64,000 nucleotides of DNA from Elymus sibiricus (GCA_039707655.1 CM077663.1:435381830-435445829), one strand, 5' to 3'; positions 24,961 to 35,693 are shown, numbered from the stretch's first letter. The notes: a model not told the origin generated them from the sequence alone. Translations and numbers: made by a program.

Positions 24961-26136
24961 ATCGTGCCAAATCAAGAATTACTACTCCCTCCTCATCATG
25001 GAGACCATAGGGTTGATAAAGATGGCCTCCGGTGATGATTTCCCCCTCCGGCAGCGTGCCGGAACGGGGTCTAGATTGGTTTTTCGTGGCTACAGAGGCT
25101 TGCGGCGGCGGAACTTCTGATCTAGTGTTATTTCTCGGGGTTCGGAGCGGCTCCAGCGAGATCCCTGCGGCGCGTCTTCCGCGAGACCCACGCGGCTCGC
25201 AGCACCGCATGTCGCCGTCTTCCTGCACGTCGCCGTGTGTTGCCGTCTTCCGCGCGTCGCCTGGTTCGAGCATAACAACTCCTTGACCGCACTCCCCAGC
25301 ATGCGTCCCTCCTGACAGGATCACCCCCGGCGCCTTGCCATTGAGGCTCGCCATCATCACCTTCGTCCATGGTCCAACGTGTGGCGGGCGCATGGTCACC
25401 GTGGTTGCAACAAACGTCCGACATGGTTGCAGCATCTAGCGAGAGCGGTTGCAGCATCTGGCGGGCGTGGTCACCGCGGTCACCGCTCGTCGTAGCAAAA
25501 AAGTTATGCCGGTTCGAGAAAATAGGATTGCTGGTTGCAGAACCGCATCAGGTCCACTTGCAACTTGCGTGGAGATGGCCGCAGCTCCGGTTGCGATGGC
25601 CGCGAGCCGCAACACCCGTCGTAGAGCTCGTGTTGTTCCTCATCCTCAATTTGCGTGTCACAGCAAAAATTCCCGTCAGTCGTAGCAAAAAATCATGACG
25701 GTTCCAGCAAAACTAAAAATCGTTGTTAGCAAAAATTGGGAAAAATCGGCGCCGTTCCAACAAACCTAAAACCTGGTGGTAGCAAGAATTGAAGCTTGTT
25801 CCAGCAAATCAAAACACCAGTAGCAAAAGTGAAAAACCGAGCGCTGGTTCCAGTAAAATCAAGAACCCGGTGGTAGCAAATATTGACGCTGGTTGCAGCA
25901 AACCACAAAACGGTGATAGCAAAAGTGCAAAAAATTGGCGTCGGTTCCAGCGAACCAAAACGTCGAAGGAAGCAAAACTTTGCGCTGGTTCCAGCATCTG
26001 GCCGCCATGGTTGTTGCACTCGCCGGTCATGGTTCACCCACCCGCGTCGCCGCACCGCCGTTGCAGCTCACCGCTGCCGCAAATCTGGAAAAGAGGGAAA
26101 AAATAGGGCAGATGGGGCAAGGGGGAGGTGCGAGCT
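24961..26136. other. GC-rich region with degenerate repeats, no supported gene
   Basis: Several overlapping ORFs of 80-160 codons on both strands have low-complexity Arg/Ala/Gly composition and no recognisable domain. Treated as repeat-derived. The distal part carries the GTTCCAGCAAA repeat listed separately. Confidence 0.45.
25690..26000 (+). repeat. Degenerate ~45-53 bp tandem repeat (GTTCCAGCAAA)
   Basis: Units begin GGTTCCAGCAAA or close variants at about 25699, 25753, 25798, 25845, 25891, 25944 and 25987, each with a second AGCAAAA motif. Diverged tandem array. Confidence 0.6.
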
Positions 26137-26145
26137 CCGTTATGA
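26137..26145. repeat. 9-bp target-site duplication, left copy (CCGTTATGA)
   Basis: Identical to 47857-47865. Together they bracket the Mutator-like element. Confidence 0.85.
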
Positions 26146-26392
26146 GATTTTTTTTCAAAAGTATTACCTATTTTTGAACAAATTCGAAAAGCATATGTCC
26201 AAATTGAAAAAAAAATCAAAAATAGCACCCCGTCGGCCTCTGGTGGGCCGAAGAGGGGCCTGTCGGCCTTCGGGAGGCCGAAGAGGGCCCGTCGGCCCCT
26301 GGGTGGCCGAAGAGCCTGCTGTCGGCCCATGGGTGGCCGAAGAGGACCCGTCGGCCTCCAGAAGGCCGAAGAGCCCCTGGATAAGGCCAACC
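26146..26392 (+). repeat. Left terminal inverted repeat of the MULE, with GTCGGC...GCCGA palindromes
   Basis: After an AT-rich outer 90 bp come five imperfect palindromes such as CGGCCCATGGGTGGCCG and CGGCCTTCGGGAGGCCG. The right TIR at 47611-47856 repeats them in inverse order. Confidence 0.85.
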
Positions 26393-26654
26393 ACTCCTTT
26401 CTTTCTCCTCTGACCACTCCTTTCACCCTCCCCGTCCTCCAAGCTCCCCAGCTCCACCTCCCACTCCCGTTGCTCTCTTGTGCTTGCACCCCCGCGCCGA
26501 TCTCTTAGCTCGTCCACCCATTTTCGTATCGAACCCACGTAAACAATAGATCAGGGCTCTCTCCGCCGGCATACTGTTTTTTTTGCTCCCTTGGACAGGC
26601 CCTTCTGTCCCCCCTTTCTCTCACGCCTTTCGCTCCCGCCATCCTTTCGTAGAG

Positions 26655-27185
26655 ATGTCTCATCCTCATTATCCTTTTGATCGTAGTTTTCACTCTGGTA
26701 TGTCCGATCGTCTTCTCCGTCTAGCCGCCAATTTCAAGATGGATGATAGAGTAGTTCCATGGGAGGAACTCATCAGTAGTGACACCATAATGAATGAGTT
26801 GGCTCACTCATTAGCTAGGAGTGGGTGGCCTCCCAGGACATTTGAGGAGGTACGGAAAGAACTTCTCAGGTTGCATGGCAGATGGCAGAAGGTCAAACTG
26901 CATAAGAGTGAATCTTACATCAGGCTTGGAAGGAATAATTCAGATTTATGGTCAGCAGACAGTGAGGACGAAGACGACCTCTTCATGCCGAGCACCAAGG
27001 TCAAGACTACCGCATCGTCGAAGGGCAAGAGCTCTACATCGACGAAGGGCAAGAGATCTGCATCGACGGAGGACGAAGAGGACGTCTTCATGCCAAGCAC
27101 CAAGGTCAAGACTACCGCATCGTCGAAGGGCAAGAGTTCTACATCGACAAAGGGCAAGAGATCTGCATCGACGGAGGATGAGTAA
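26655..27185 (+). CDS. MULE-internal ORF, 176 aa, unrecognised; Lys/Ser-rich duplicated tail
   Basis: ATG at 26655 (starts MSHPHYPFD), stop at 27183-27185. Residues 1-100 look like a compact soluble domain with a WEELISSDTIMNEL ... GWPPRTFEEVRKELLRLHGRW core, helical and reminiscent of Myb/SANT-like transposon DNA-binding proteins. That resemblance is weak and I would not name it. The C-terminal 70 residues are two copies of a 35-aa unit (FMPSTKVKTTASSKGKSS...), encoded by a 105-bp direct repeat from about 26982 and 27087; the tail is basic with acidic DEDE linkers. It lies between the left TIR and the CACTA insertion, convergent with the minus-strand MULE gene. No stops. Function unknown. 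Confidence 0.5.
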   Translation: MSHPHYPFDRSFHSGMSDRLLRLAANFKMDDRVVPWEELISSDTIMNELAHSLARSGWPPRTFEEVRKELLRLHGRWQKVKLHKSESYIRLGRNNSDLWSADSEDEDDLFMPSTKVKTTASSKGKSSTSTKGKRSASTEDEEDVFMPSTKVKTTASSKGKSSTSTKGKRSASTEDE

Positions 27186-27423
27186 GATGCATTCATGTAG
27201 TACTGTTTAATTCAGTTGTAATGTTTAATTCAGTTGTAATGTTTAATTTCAGTTGGATGCATTTAGTTCGCAGTACAAGTGTTATCTCTCTAAACCAATT
27301 GACCACTGAAATAAAACATGAATACGTCTCATACATAAGTAGATAGTAATTTGTCCCATACATAAAATAGACATATGTCTCATACATAATTAGATAGTCA
27401 TGTCTCATACATAGATAACCATA

Positions 27424-27525
27424 TCACTGCTGCGGACGGCGATGAATCTTGGGCTTCCTCGGACGAGGACCGGAAGGCGATAGTCATGAACCAGGACGAG
27501 GACCAGTATCATGACCACTAACATT
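27424..27525 (-). pseudogene. 3' end of the interrupted MULE gene
   Basis: On the minus strand the bases left of the CACTA element continue the 46171-46653 frame across the AAT target site. The frame meets TGA at 27484-27486, and the same frame then stays open to a second stop at 27424-27426 with a basic tail (PRPRKPKIHRRPQQ). The first stop may be a later mutation. Confidence 0.5.
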
Positions 27526-27540
27526 CACTAGTAGGAAAAC

Positions 27541-27780
27541 CCCCATTTGTCCCGGTTCGTAAGGGCCTTTTGTCCTGGTTCTGGAACCGGGACTAAAGGG
27601 TCGGGACTAAAGCCCAAAACCTTTAGTCCCGGTTCGCTTACGAACCGGGACCAAAGGCCGTCCACGTGGCCGCCGCGGGGAGCCCGGGCAGGAGGACCTT
27701 TAGTCCCGGTTGGTAACACCAACCGGGACCAAAAGGTAGGACCTTTAGTCCCGGTTGGCAACACCAACCGGGACCAAAAG
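27541..27780. repeat. Left subterminal palindrome cluster of the CACTA element
   Basis: Multiple copies of TAGTCCCGGTT facing AACCGGGAC(T/C)A, for example 27621-27656 and 27741-27775, with 5-15 bp spacers. The expected role is binding of a TnpA-like protein; here that is inference from position and the En/Spm precedent. Confidence 0.8.
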
Positions 27781-28108
27781 GCACTGGGTTTTTTTTTTGA
27801 AAGGGGGGTTTAGGGGGGGGGGGGGTTGTAGGGTTAATTGAGGTGTTTCATATTATGTTAGCTAGCTAATAGAGAGAAGTGTCCTCTCTTTCTCCGTGCT
27901 TGGTCGACGCTAGCTACTATAGAGAGAACTCGACACGCTAGCTAGTAAGCAAATGAAGGAACCATTAAGTACACAAGATCGTCATGAACATATACATAGA
28001 GAAGTGATCGACCTCTCTTTCTCCGAGAGATTGGTCGAACAACAAGTTTTCGTATATCTATCCGACGCTACTAGCTACATATATACAATATAAGATCTCT
28101 TACAATCC

Positions 28109-31100
28109 CTAACATTTAATTTCAAATTCCAGATGGTATTCTCTGGCTTTATTTATGACGTGGTCAAGAAAGAATCCCGCCAATTCCTCTTGAATTGCTC
28201 GTATGCGATCATGTGGTAGGAGTTCATCCCACATCTGCCACGTCTAATTTGAAGAAGGGGGTCAATACATATATATGAATGAAACTCAACACAAATCATG
28301 GTAATAAAATAAAGTTGTGAATATTATTGCTTACGCACTTGAAATTGTTTTTCAGAGTAGCCCCGCTTAGGGGTCGTCGCGTTGTAGATGAACTCGCAAA
28401 CGTAGTATCCACAAAAATCATTCCCTTTTTCCTGCCACAAGCACTTTACGAGAAATAGAGTTCAATCAAACTGATAATCAAGCATGATATGGTATTGATG
28501 GAACTAGAATCAATGGGAGATGCGCAGAACTAGCTAGTAGTACTTACTTTCGGGTGTGTAAATCGCAGCTCCCTCGGCAGTGCCGGAACAATTGCGGTGA
28601 ACTCTTTCCAAACCCTGCCAGACAAAGAAAATAATTACTTGATATCAGGAAATGAACAAAGTTGCCGATATGACGCGATAATGATCGATTGAACTTACTT
28701 CTGGAGCATTTCAGTCATGCCCGCATATTCCTGGGGATCTTTTCGTTTCGAGTCTAAGACGATTACTACTCCCCGCTCAAGCTTAATCTCTAGCAGAATA
28801 AAGTGGTACCTGCGCACGCATGCATAACTCATCAATTACATTACTATAACCTCGAGTAATAAGGGAAACCGAATATGCACAAGACAGTAACACTCACTTG
28901 CAGTTATAAGGAAATAGTATTGTCCCTTTGTTTTGATTTTTAAGCAACGATTGTAGCAAGTTGTCCTCGGTTTCTGTGACATTGTTTTTAACCGTATACT
29001 CATGTATGATATTTGGGTTAATGAACCCAATGTCATACATTTGTGCTTTTCTGCATTCGACGATCTTCAATCTGCATAATATAGTGAGGATAATTATATA
29101 TACATGCAATGAAAGAGCTGAGCTATATATAGAGAGAGACTTAATTACAGAAGTAGTACTTACAGACAGTAGCAAGTCACGATTGTTTTGTCGATGGCCT
29201 TTTGATTGTATAACTGGAATATCTCCTCAAATTCAACATTCAACTGATCCATTCCAACAAGGTCGTGCTCCTCTTTAATCTTCAGCGTCAAAGAATCCCT
29301 CCCTGACTCGCGGCAGGTTTTCATGTACCATTCATGCAATGTTCGCATCATCGTTGTTAGAGGAGGATGATCAGGTTTGACGAGAGGCCGCCCGTACCGG
29401 TAACTGAATTCGTCCACCTCCAACGGCTCAAACTGTACATCATCGCTCAGGTAATCACCAGGATTGGTACCGGGCACCATCCCCGGATGATTAGCCACGA
29501 TATCGCTAGACACCTTGAGCGGGGGGCACGATTGGTTCGCCTGTTCGCCGAGCTGCGGAATTTTTTTCCCACTTCTTCGTTTTGCTAACCTTGCATCACT
29601 GGAAGTACTTCCCGACCGCCGCGCGTCTTGATATGTCTTTTTAACACAGCGGTCAAAGTTGGAATCCGGCGGCGGCGGTGGTGGTCGCTTCAGGGCATCG
29701 ATAGTGCGCATCACTTTCACCGGATCTAGCTTCTCCTTCGGAGGTGGAGTTTTCTTTGCAAAATGGGCCCTCAATTCGGCCTGACATATCTCCTCGTTTT
29801 CAGACTCGGTCCTCTCATATGGTAATTTTTCGAGAGGCTTGAGAGATGGACCGTATCTGTATTCCCTCCCGCCTCTTCTTGTACTGCTAGCCGCCGGAGC
29901 GGCGGCGTCTCTCTTCCGTCGTTGCTTACGAGGCGGAGCAGGAGGCGGAGTGCTCCGACGCGCCGGAGGAGCCGGAGCGGCGGCGTCTGTCTTCTGCCGT
30001 TGCCGACGAGGCTGAGGAGGAGGCGTACTGCTCCGACGTGCCGGAGTAGGCGAAGGAGGAGGCGGAGTGCCCTCACGCGTCGGAGGAGCCGGAGAAGGAG
30101 GCGGTGTGCCCTGATCACTCGCCGGAGGAGGAGGAGGAGGAGGCGGAGAGCCCTGATTCGCCTGAGGAGGAGGAGGAGGAGGCGGAGGAGGCGGAGGCGT
30201 CCAGTTTGGAAGCTTGATGTACTCCTTCTGCCATAGACATGTACTCCTCAGAGCACGAGCCAGCTTATTCTCTCCTTCACCTGTAGGCCGGTCAAGCTCG
30301 AGCTCCTCAAATCCCTCAATTACTTCATCCACCATCACAACTGCATAGCCATGTGGAATTGGTGAGCAGTGAAAAGTTCCGTTGGGTTGAGGAGGTGCAA
30401 CAGAGCCGACAGCCGCCTTGAAAGTGAGGTTCCGGCATTTCGTCATGAGCTCGCAATGTTGAGCCTCCGTGATAGTATCCACGGGGTAGATAGGAGCCGT
30501 GAAGTCAGGCTGAACGGGCTCCGTGGAAGCGACGCTGCTTCTCCGCTGAGATGGCGGGGTAGCTTCTGGGGTAGCTTCGTGCCGCTGAGATGGTTGGCCG
30601 ACAGCTCGCTGGCTCTCAGCTTCCTCTAGCTTTTGTAGTCTTGCATTCAGCTTCTGAATTTCGCTCAGCTCCGCTTTCCTCTTTCTCTCCCGGCTTCTGT
30701 AACCGCCTGCGTCGGGAAACCCAACCTTCCACGGAACGGAGCCTGGTGTGCCTCGTGTTCGTCCAGGGTGCTCAGCATTCCCTAGGGCCTCAGTCAGCTC
30801 GTCCTTCTCTCTGTCGGGAATGAACGTCCCTTCCTGCGCTGCGGTGATATACTCCTGAAGCTTGTTCATGGGTATTGCAAGTTGCTCGTTCGTCCAACGG
30901 CACTTCCCTGTTTCAGGGTCCAAAGTTCCCCCAACCCCGAAGAACCAAGTCCTTGAACGGTCTGGCCAGTTCAATGTCTGTGGTACCACGTTTTTAGCCA
31001 TCAGGTCATTCTCAGCTTTGTCCCACAACGGTCGGGCTTTGAGGTAGCCACCTGACCCCGTGTGATGGTGATACTGCTTCTTTGCAGCATTGATCTTGTT

Positions 31101-31960
31101 TGTCTCTGACATTTTTTTACTCTTGTCCGATGTCTTGTAGGCCACAAATGCGGGCCAGTGATCACCTATCTTCTCAAATCGGCCGGTGAATTCTGGAGTC
31201 TTCCCTTTGTCGACAAACTTTGATTTCAACTCATTCTTCCACCTCCTGAATAGATCTGCCATCTTCTTAAGAGCACACGCCTTGACCAGTGGCTCTATAA
31301 CTGGCTTATTCGGATCCTCCTCTGGCGGTAGGGTGAAATTTGCCTTCAGTGCGGTCCAAAGATCATCTTTCTGTCTATCGGTGACATAATCACCATCAGG
31401 GGCGCCGTCCTTAGGCTTATTCCATTGCTTGATGCTGATCGGGATGTAGTCCCTAACAATAGCTCCGCACTGAGCAGAAAATGCGTCCTTGGTCCGCTTG
31501 GGTTCAATCGGATGGCCATCCTGCGCGAGTGCTGTGATCGTGAACCTTTCTTCCTTGCGCAACCTCTTCTTCGGGCCTCGTCTCGTTACCGAAGTTTGGC
31601 TCGATCCGGAGGGCTATAAAAGAAGAAAGAAGAGTTAATTAATATATGTACATACCAAAACAATTAATGCATCAATTAGCTAGTCAGCACGGGCTTAATT
31701 AATATATATACCTCGCCGGACTTTGCAACAGCTCCCTCCTCCATTCGGTCACCGGAGCCGTCATCATGGTCTCCTTCTTCCTCCGGCATTCGGTCACCGG
31801 AGCCATCATGATCATGTCCTTCCTCCTCCATTGTTCGATCACCGGAGCCATCAACCTCTCCTTCCAGACCATCGGTGTCGTTGAGATACGACAAGATATC
31901 ACGTCCGTCGTGGATTATGTCCCCCAACAACTGTTCTTGTTCCAAGTCTCTTGGATCCAT
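28109..31960 (-). CDS. CACTA TNP1-like protein fused to a Ulp1-type (C48) cysteine protease
   Basis: Seven exons join in phase: 31960-31712, 31613-29164, 29071-28898, 28809-28699, 28614-28548, 28431-28339 and 28234-28109, all with GT/AG borders, giving 1089 aa. The ATG at 31960 (MDPRDLEQEQLLG) opens an acidic exon with DGSGDRM repeats. Next comes a plant Ptta/En/Spm transposase_24-type segment (WNKPKDGAP..., W-x-AFVAYKTSDKSKKMS, YHHHTGSGGY), a coiled coil near KLNARLQKLEE, and a long Pro-rich stretch. The C-terminal Ulp1 domain is read from exon to exon: ILFPYNC and YHFILLEIKLERG (His), VIVLDSKRKD (Asp), and GNDFCGYYVCEFI (Cys). No stop or frameshift was found, so the gene looks intact. The intron phases and total length divisible by three support the model. 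A role in binding element ends or removing SUMO-like tags is inference. Confidence 0.82.
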
Positions 31961-32221
31961 AGTTTCTGCAAATATTAAAACATGGCAATTAATATACAAA
32001 CATGAATGTCCGACGTCCGAACCACCTCTCTCATGAATGTTCGACGTCCGGACCGCCTCTCTCATGAATGTCAAACAAGGGATTCTCTTAACCTTTAAGG
32101 GATTTAACAAAATGGCGCGATTCTGAATGTGCAGAAAATGGTCCATATTTTTCCTGATCTCATCTACCCTTCTATATGTCACGTTGTCTAGTGTCAAAGG
32201 ATTCAAGAAAACCAAGGCAAC

Positions 32222-32760
32222 GACGCTCACCCCGCATGTCGTGTCCGACGTCCCCCCTCATGTCGAAGTTATCGGGGAGGGGGTAGACGACAACGACGCT
32301 CACCCCTCATGTCATGTCTGACGTCCCCCCTCATGTCGAAGTTATCGGGGAGGGGGTAGACAACAACGACGCTCACCCCGCATGTCGTGTCCGACGTCCC
32401 CCCTCATGTCGAAGTTATCGGGGAGGGGGTAGACGACAACGATGCTCACCCCTCATGTCATGTCCGACGTCCCCCCTCATGTCGAAGTTATCGGGGAGGG
32501 GGTAGACAACAACGACGCTCACCCCTCATGTCATGTCCGACGTCCCCCCTCATGTCGAAGTTATCGGTGAGGGGGTAGACGACAACGACGCTCACCCCTC
32601 ATGTCATGTCTGACGTCCCCCCTCATGTCGAAGTTATCGGGGAGGGGGTAGACGACAACGACGCTCACCCCTCATGTCATGTCTGACGTCCCCCCTCATG
32701 TTGAAGTTATCGGGGAGGGGGTAGACAACAACGACGCTCCCCCTCATGTCATGTCCGACG
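32222..32760. repeat. 73-bp tandem repeat, about 7 copies
   Basis: Unit contains GACGTCCCCCCTCATGTCGA and AGTTATCGGGGAGGGGGTAG. Copies begin at 32225, 32298, 32371 and so on. It lies 5' of the TNP1-like ATG on the minus strand, in its leader or first intron. As 73 is not a multiple of three, the ORFs through it (32127-32578) are artefacts. Confidence 0.85.
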
Positions 32761-33603
32761 AGGTCGGCGACGAGGACATACATCTATCTCATCTCTACAT
32801 GAACATACATCTCATCTCCACATGACCATTTATCTATCTATCTCATCTCCACATGAACATACATCTCATTTATATATATATATCATCATATCATATATAT
32901 ATATATCATCATATAAACAACAGAAAAATTAATTGTTTCCAACAGAGCATCATATATATATCATCATATTATCTATATATATCATCATTTCATCAAATTA
33001 TCTAACATAATGAACTATATATATATATCAACAAAATCATTTATCTATCTATCAACATCATCATCTATCTCCACATGAAAATATACATCTCATAAAAAAC
33101 ATAGCAACGGGGGCTGCCGGCGACCATGGAGCAGTGGCAGATGGCTTGAGGCCGACGACGAGGTGTGCTCGGGGGCACGCGGTGACGGGGAGCAGGGGAC
33201 CATGGGAAAGGGGGCTCACTGGGGGGGCGCGGCGATGGCTTGAGGCCGGCGATGAGGACGGCGGGCTCGGGGGGGCACGCGCGCGGAGACGGCGAGGAGG
33301 GCGCGACGGCGAGGGCTCGGGGGAAGGCGGGGTGCTCACTGGGGGCGGCGATGGGAGAGGGCGACGGCGACGAGGAGGCGCGGCGACGAGGAGCGGGCGG
33401 CGACGGGGCTGGGCGGCGACGGCGACAGCGACTATGGGAGAGGGCGACGGCGACAGCGACGATGGGAGAGGGCGACGGCGACAGCGACGATGGAAGAGGG
33501 CGACAGCGACGAGGAGCGGGCGGCGACGGCGACAGCGACGAGGAGCAGCCGGGCGGCGTCGGGGGAGATGTGAGAATTTGGGGAAAAATTCCTAAGCGTT
33601 GGC
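32761..33603. other. AT-rich (TATC/ATAT) tract followed by GGCGAC-rich tract
   Basis: 32761-33060 is (TATC)n/(TA)n-like simple sequence. 33100-33590 is GC-rich with GGCGACGGCGACAGCGACGA-type runs. On the minus strand this is the probable leader between the TATA box at 33604-33610 and the TNP1-like start codon. Long ORFs here are composition artefacts. Confidence 0.6.
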
Positions 33604-33816
33604 TTATATAGCAAAGCCTTTAGTCCCGGTTGGTGGCACCAACCGGGACCAATGCCTCCCTTTGGTCCCGGTTGGTGCCACCAACCGGGACCAAAGGTCT
33701 CTTTTCGTCAGCCCAAAGGGCGGGAAACAGGGACCTTTGGTCCCGGTTGGTGGCACCAACCGGGACCAAAGGGGGCATTGGTCCCGGTTGGTGGAACCAA
33801 CCGGGACCAATGGCCT
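33604..33816 (-). promoter_or_regulatory. Palindrome cluster plus TATA box upstream of the TNP1-like gene
   Basis: On the minus strand, five or so copies of GGTCCCGGTTGGTG/CACCAACCGGGACC-type palindromes (33618-33816) lead into CTATATAAGCC (TATATAA, 33604-33610). The closest palindrome is about 10 bp from the TATA box. The TNP1-like coding start lies 1.6 kb downstream. The same arrangement recurs at 40710-40975 and 35336-35391. Read as the gene's promoter, with TnpA-type repeats as the operator; inferred. Confidence 0.6.
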
Positions 33817-34040
33817 GCAGCCGCGGTGCGGTTGGATGTTTAGTCCCACCTCGCTAGCTGAGCAAAAAATTTCTTTATGAAAATTCTTTTTGCTATTAAT
33901 GTTTTGAACAAAAAATACTTTGATAATTTTAGTTGCATAATTTTTATATAATTATAGTTTCAAAAATACTAGAGGTTTATAAAAGCTTTTTAGTTGATTA
34001 TTTTTTGAACTCCACTCCCACGATGTTTTGAAAGAAATTA

Positions 34041-34888
34041 AAAAGCACTTCAAATGAACTCTGAAAAGGTTGAAAGTTGGCATGGTATCATCATTTCACC
34101 CACATAGCATGTGCTAAAAAGTTGAGTGGGTTACGGCAAAAACTGGATGCACTTCGTGTACAAAACGGACAATCTCATCCGAAGTATCAGGGTTTCGGAC
34201 GAAACTCATCTCTTACAAAGGGATTTCATTTTTTTGAACTTATTTGAACTCCATACTTTTTGTGTGTTCAAAATGCACCATTCAAAGCCACATCATCAAT
34301 TTTCAACCCTTTCTGACTTCATTTGGTATTTTTCATGCACTTACTGATTTTTTTGAGCTAAATAACCCTGAAATTGAAAAGCACTTCAAATGAACTCTGA
34401 AAAGGTTGAAAGTTGGCATGGTATAATCATTTCACCCACATAGCATGTGCTAAAAAGTTGAGAGGGTTACGGCAAAAACTGGATGCACTTCGTGTACAAA
34501 ACGAACAATCTCTTCCGAAGTATCAGGGTTTCGGACGAAAACTCATGTGTTACAAAAGGATTTCATTTTTTTAACTTATTTGAACTCCATACTTTTTGTG
34601 TGTTCAAAATTCACCATTCAAAGCCACATCATCAATTTTCAACCCTTTCTGACTTCATTTGGTATTTTTCATGCACTTACTGATTTTTTTGAGCTAAATA
34701 ACCTTGAAATTGAAAAGCACTTCAAATGAACTCTGAAAAGGTTGAAAGTTGGCATGGTATCATCATTTCACCCACATAGCATGTGCTAAAAAGTTGAGAG
34801 GGTTACGGCAAAAACTGGATGCACTTCGTGTACAAAACGGACAATCTCTTTCGAAGTATCAGGGTTTCGGACGAAAACTCATGTGTTA
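34041..34888. repeat. 336-bp tandem repeat, 2.5 copies
   Basis: GCACTTCAAATGAACTCTGA starts at 34045, 34381 and 34717. The third copy breaks off near 34888, where the 139-bp repeat begins, and its continuation reappears at about 35816-35930 (GTTACGGCAAAAACTGGATG). Confidence 0.85.
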
Positions 34889-35309
34889 CAGCCCGACGGT
34901 GCCTCGTGAGTGACCGCATATGAAATGCACCGTCGGACCGTATGCAGGGAATCCGAATGATTTGTATTCGGTCGATGAACTAAAGGATTTCTAGATAGAT
35001 CAACAAAACACACGGTTTCCCCTGCATACAGCCCGACGGTGGCTCGTGAGTGCCCGCATGAAATGCACCGTCGGACCGTATGCAGGGAATCCGAATGATT
35101 TGTATTCGGTCGATGAACTAAAGGATTTCTAGATAGATCAACAAAACACACGGTTTCCCCTGCATACAGCCCGACGGTGGCTCGTGAGTGCCCGCATATG
35201 AAATGCACCGTCGAACCGTATGCAGGGAATCCGAATGATTTGTATTCGGTCGATGAACTAAAGGATTTCTAGATAGATCAACAAAACACACGGTTTCCCC
35301 TGCATACTA
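34889..35309. repeat. 138-140 bp tandem repeat, 3 copies, each able to form a hairpin
   Basis: Copies begin at 34889, 35029 and 35167 (CAGCCCGACGGTG). Each of the second and third carries 21-nt arms, 35021-35041 with 35066-35086 and 35159-35179 with 35206-35226 (CCTGCATACAGCCCGACGGT against its near-complement, 19 of 21 matching), with a loop of about 25 nt. Confidence 0.8.
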
Positions 35310-35335
35310 AGTGTCGAACATGTCCGAGAGGTGGG

Positions 35336-35391
35336 TTATATATAGGGTCGTGTGCCTCTTTAGTCCCGGTTGCTAGCACGAACCGGGACTA
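35336..35391 (-). promoter_or_regulatory. Third palindrome-TATA module, minus strand
   Basis: Minus strand reads CTAGTCCCGGTTCGTGCTAG then AACCGGGACTA, a 16-18 bp spacer, then CTATATATAACC. Transcription would run through the hairpin-forming 139-bp repeats (34889-35309). No ORF follows. Confidence 0.45.
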
Positions 35392-35496
35392 GTTATAGTG
35401 TTGATCCAACAGCTCACAAGCACTTGAAAGAAACACACGATCCGTGTGCTTCTTCCTGATTGGTACGACCTTGGTCCTGGGAGTGGCTAAAATTTA

Positions 35497-35539
35497 GTCC
35501 CACCTCGCCAAGCGAGAGGGACTCGCAGCGGTTTATAAA
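35497..35539 (+). promoter_or_regulatory. snRNA-type promoter: upstream sequence element plus TATA box
   Basis: GTCCCACCTCG at 35497-35507 matches the plant snRNA upstream element RTCCCACATCG with one mismatch. TTTATAAA at 35532-35539 is a TATA box. Centre-to-centre distance is about 33-34 bp, the spacing known for Pol II-transcribed plant snRNA genes. Start would be expected about 30 nt after the TATA box, where the hairpin at 35564 begins. Confidence 0.55.
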
Positions 35540-35563
35540 CCCTGAGTGCAGAGACGATGAAGC

Positions 35564-35693
35564 GAGAGGCGCAATGCTCACCTGCACGTTAGCTTCAGGC
35601 CTTGAGGAAATGGTGTAAACTGCACGGAGCTATATATCTGCAGTTTCTCAAGGCCTGAAGCTAAGCAACGTGTAGGTGAGCATTGCGCCTCTC
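35564..35693 (+). ncRNA. Candidate hairpin small-RNA gene inside the CACTA element
   Basis: 130-nt foldback. 35564-35590 pairs fully with 35667-35693 (27 bp, one G-U); 35591-35606 pairs with 35647-35662 (16 bp); 35617-35624 pairs with 35639-35646 (8 bp). The loop is 14 nt, with a 4-nt bulge on one side and a 10-nt bulge on the other. It follows an snRNA-type USE/TATA pair by the expected start distance, and TTTTT follows at 35696-35700. It lies between the tnp2 stop (35972) and the palindrome-TATA module at 35336. A miRNA or siRNA hairpin is one reading; a structured snRNA-like RNA is another. Expression is not shown by sequence. Confidence 0.55.

Noticed and set aside
25883..26538. ORFs of 120-176 codons crossing the left MULE TIR
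   Set aside because: They span the target duplication and palindromes and change sequence class midway. Not genes.
29367..31619. Plus-strand ORFs antisense to the TNP1-like gene
   Set aside because: Low-complexity complements of the Pro-rich and Glu-rich coding regions.
32127..32578. ORFs with VPPHVEVIGEGVDDNDAHP repeats
   Set aside because: They read through the 73-bp tandem repeat, which changes frame each unit. Not coding.
33061..33614. ORFs of 90-150 codons rich in Gly, Arg and Asp
   Set aside because: Produced by GGCGAC simple sequence in the proposed leader of the CACTA gene.
33843..33881. Second snRNA-type upstream element (GTCCCACCTCG at 33843)
   Set aside because: Only a TTTATGA-like sequence follows at a shorter spacing, and no hairpin or structured RNA is seen after it; probably a decayed copy.
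32222..35309. CRISPR-like array of regular repeats
   Set aside because: Eukaryotic context, head-to-tail units without unique spacers, and no cas genes.
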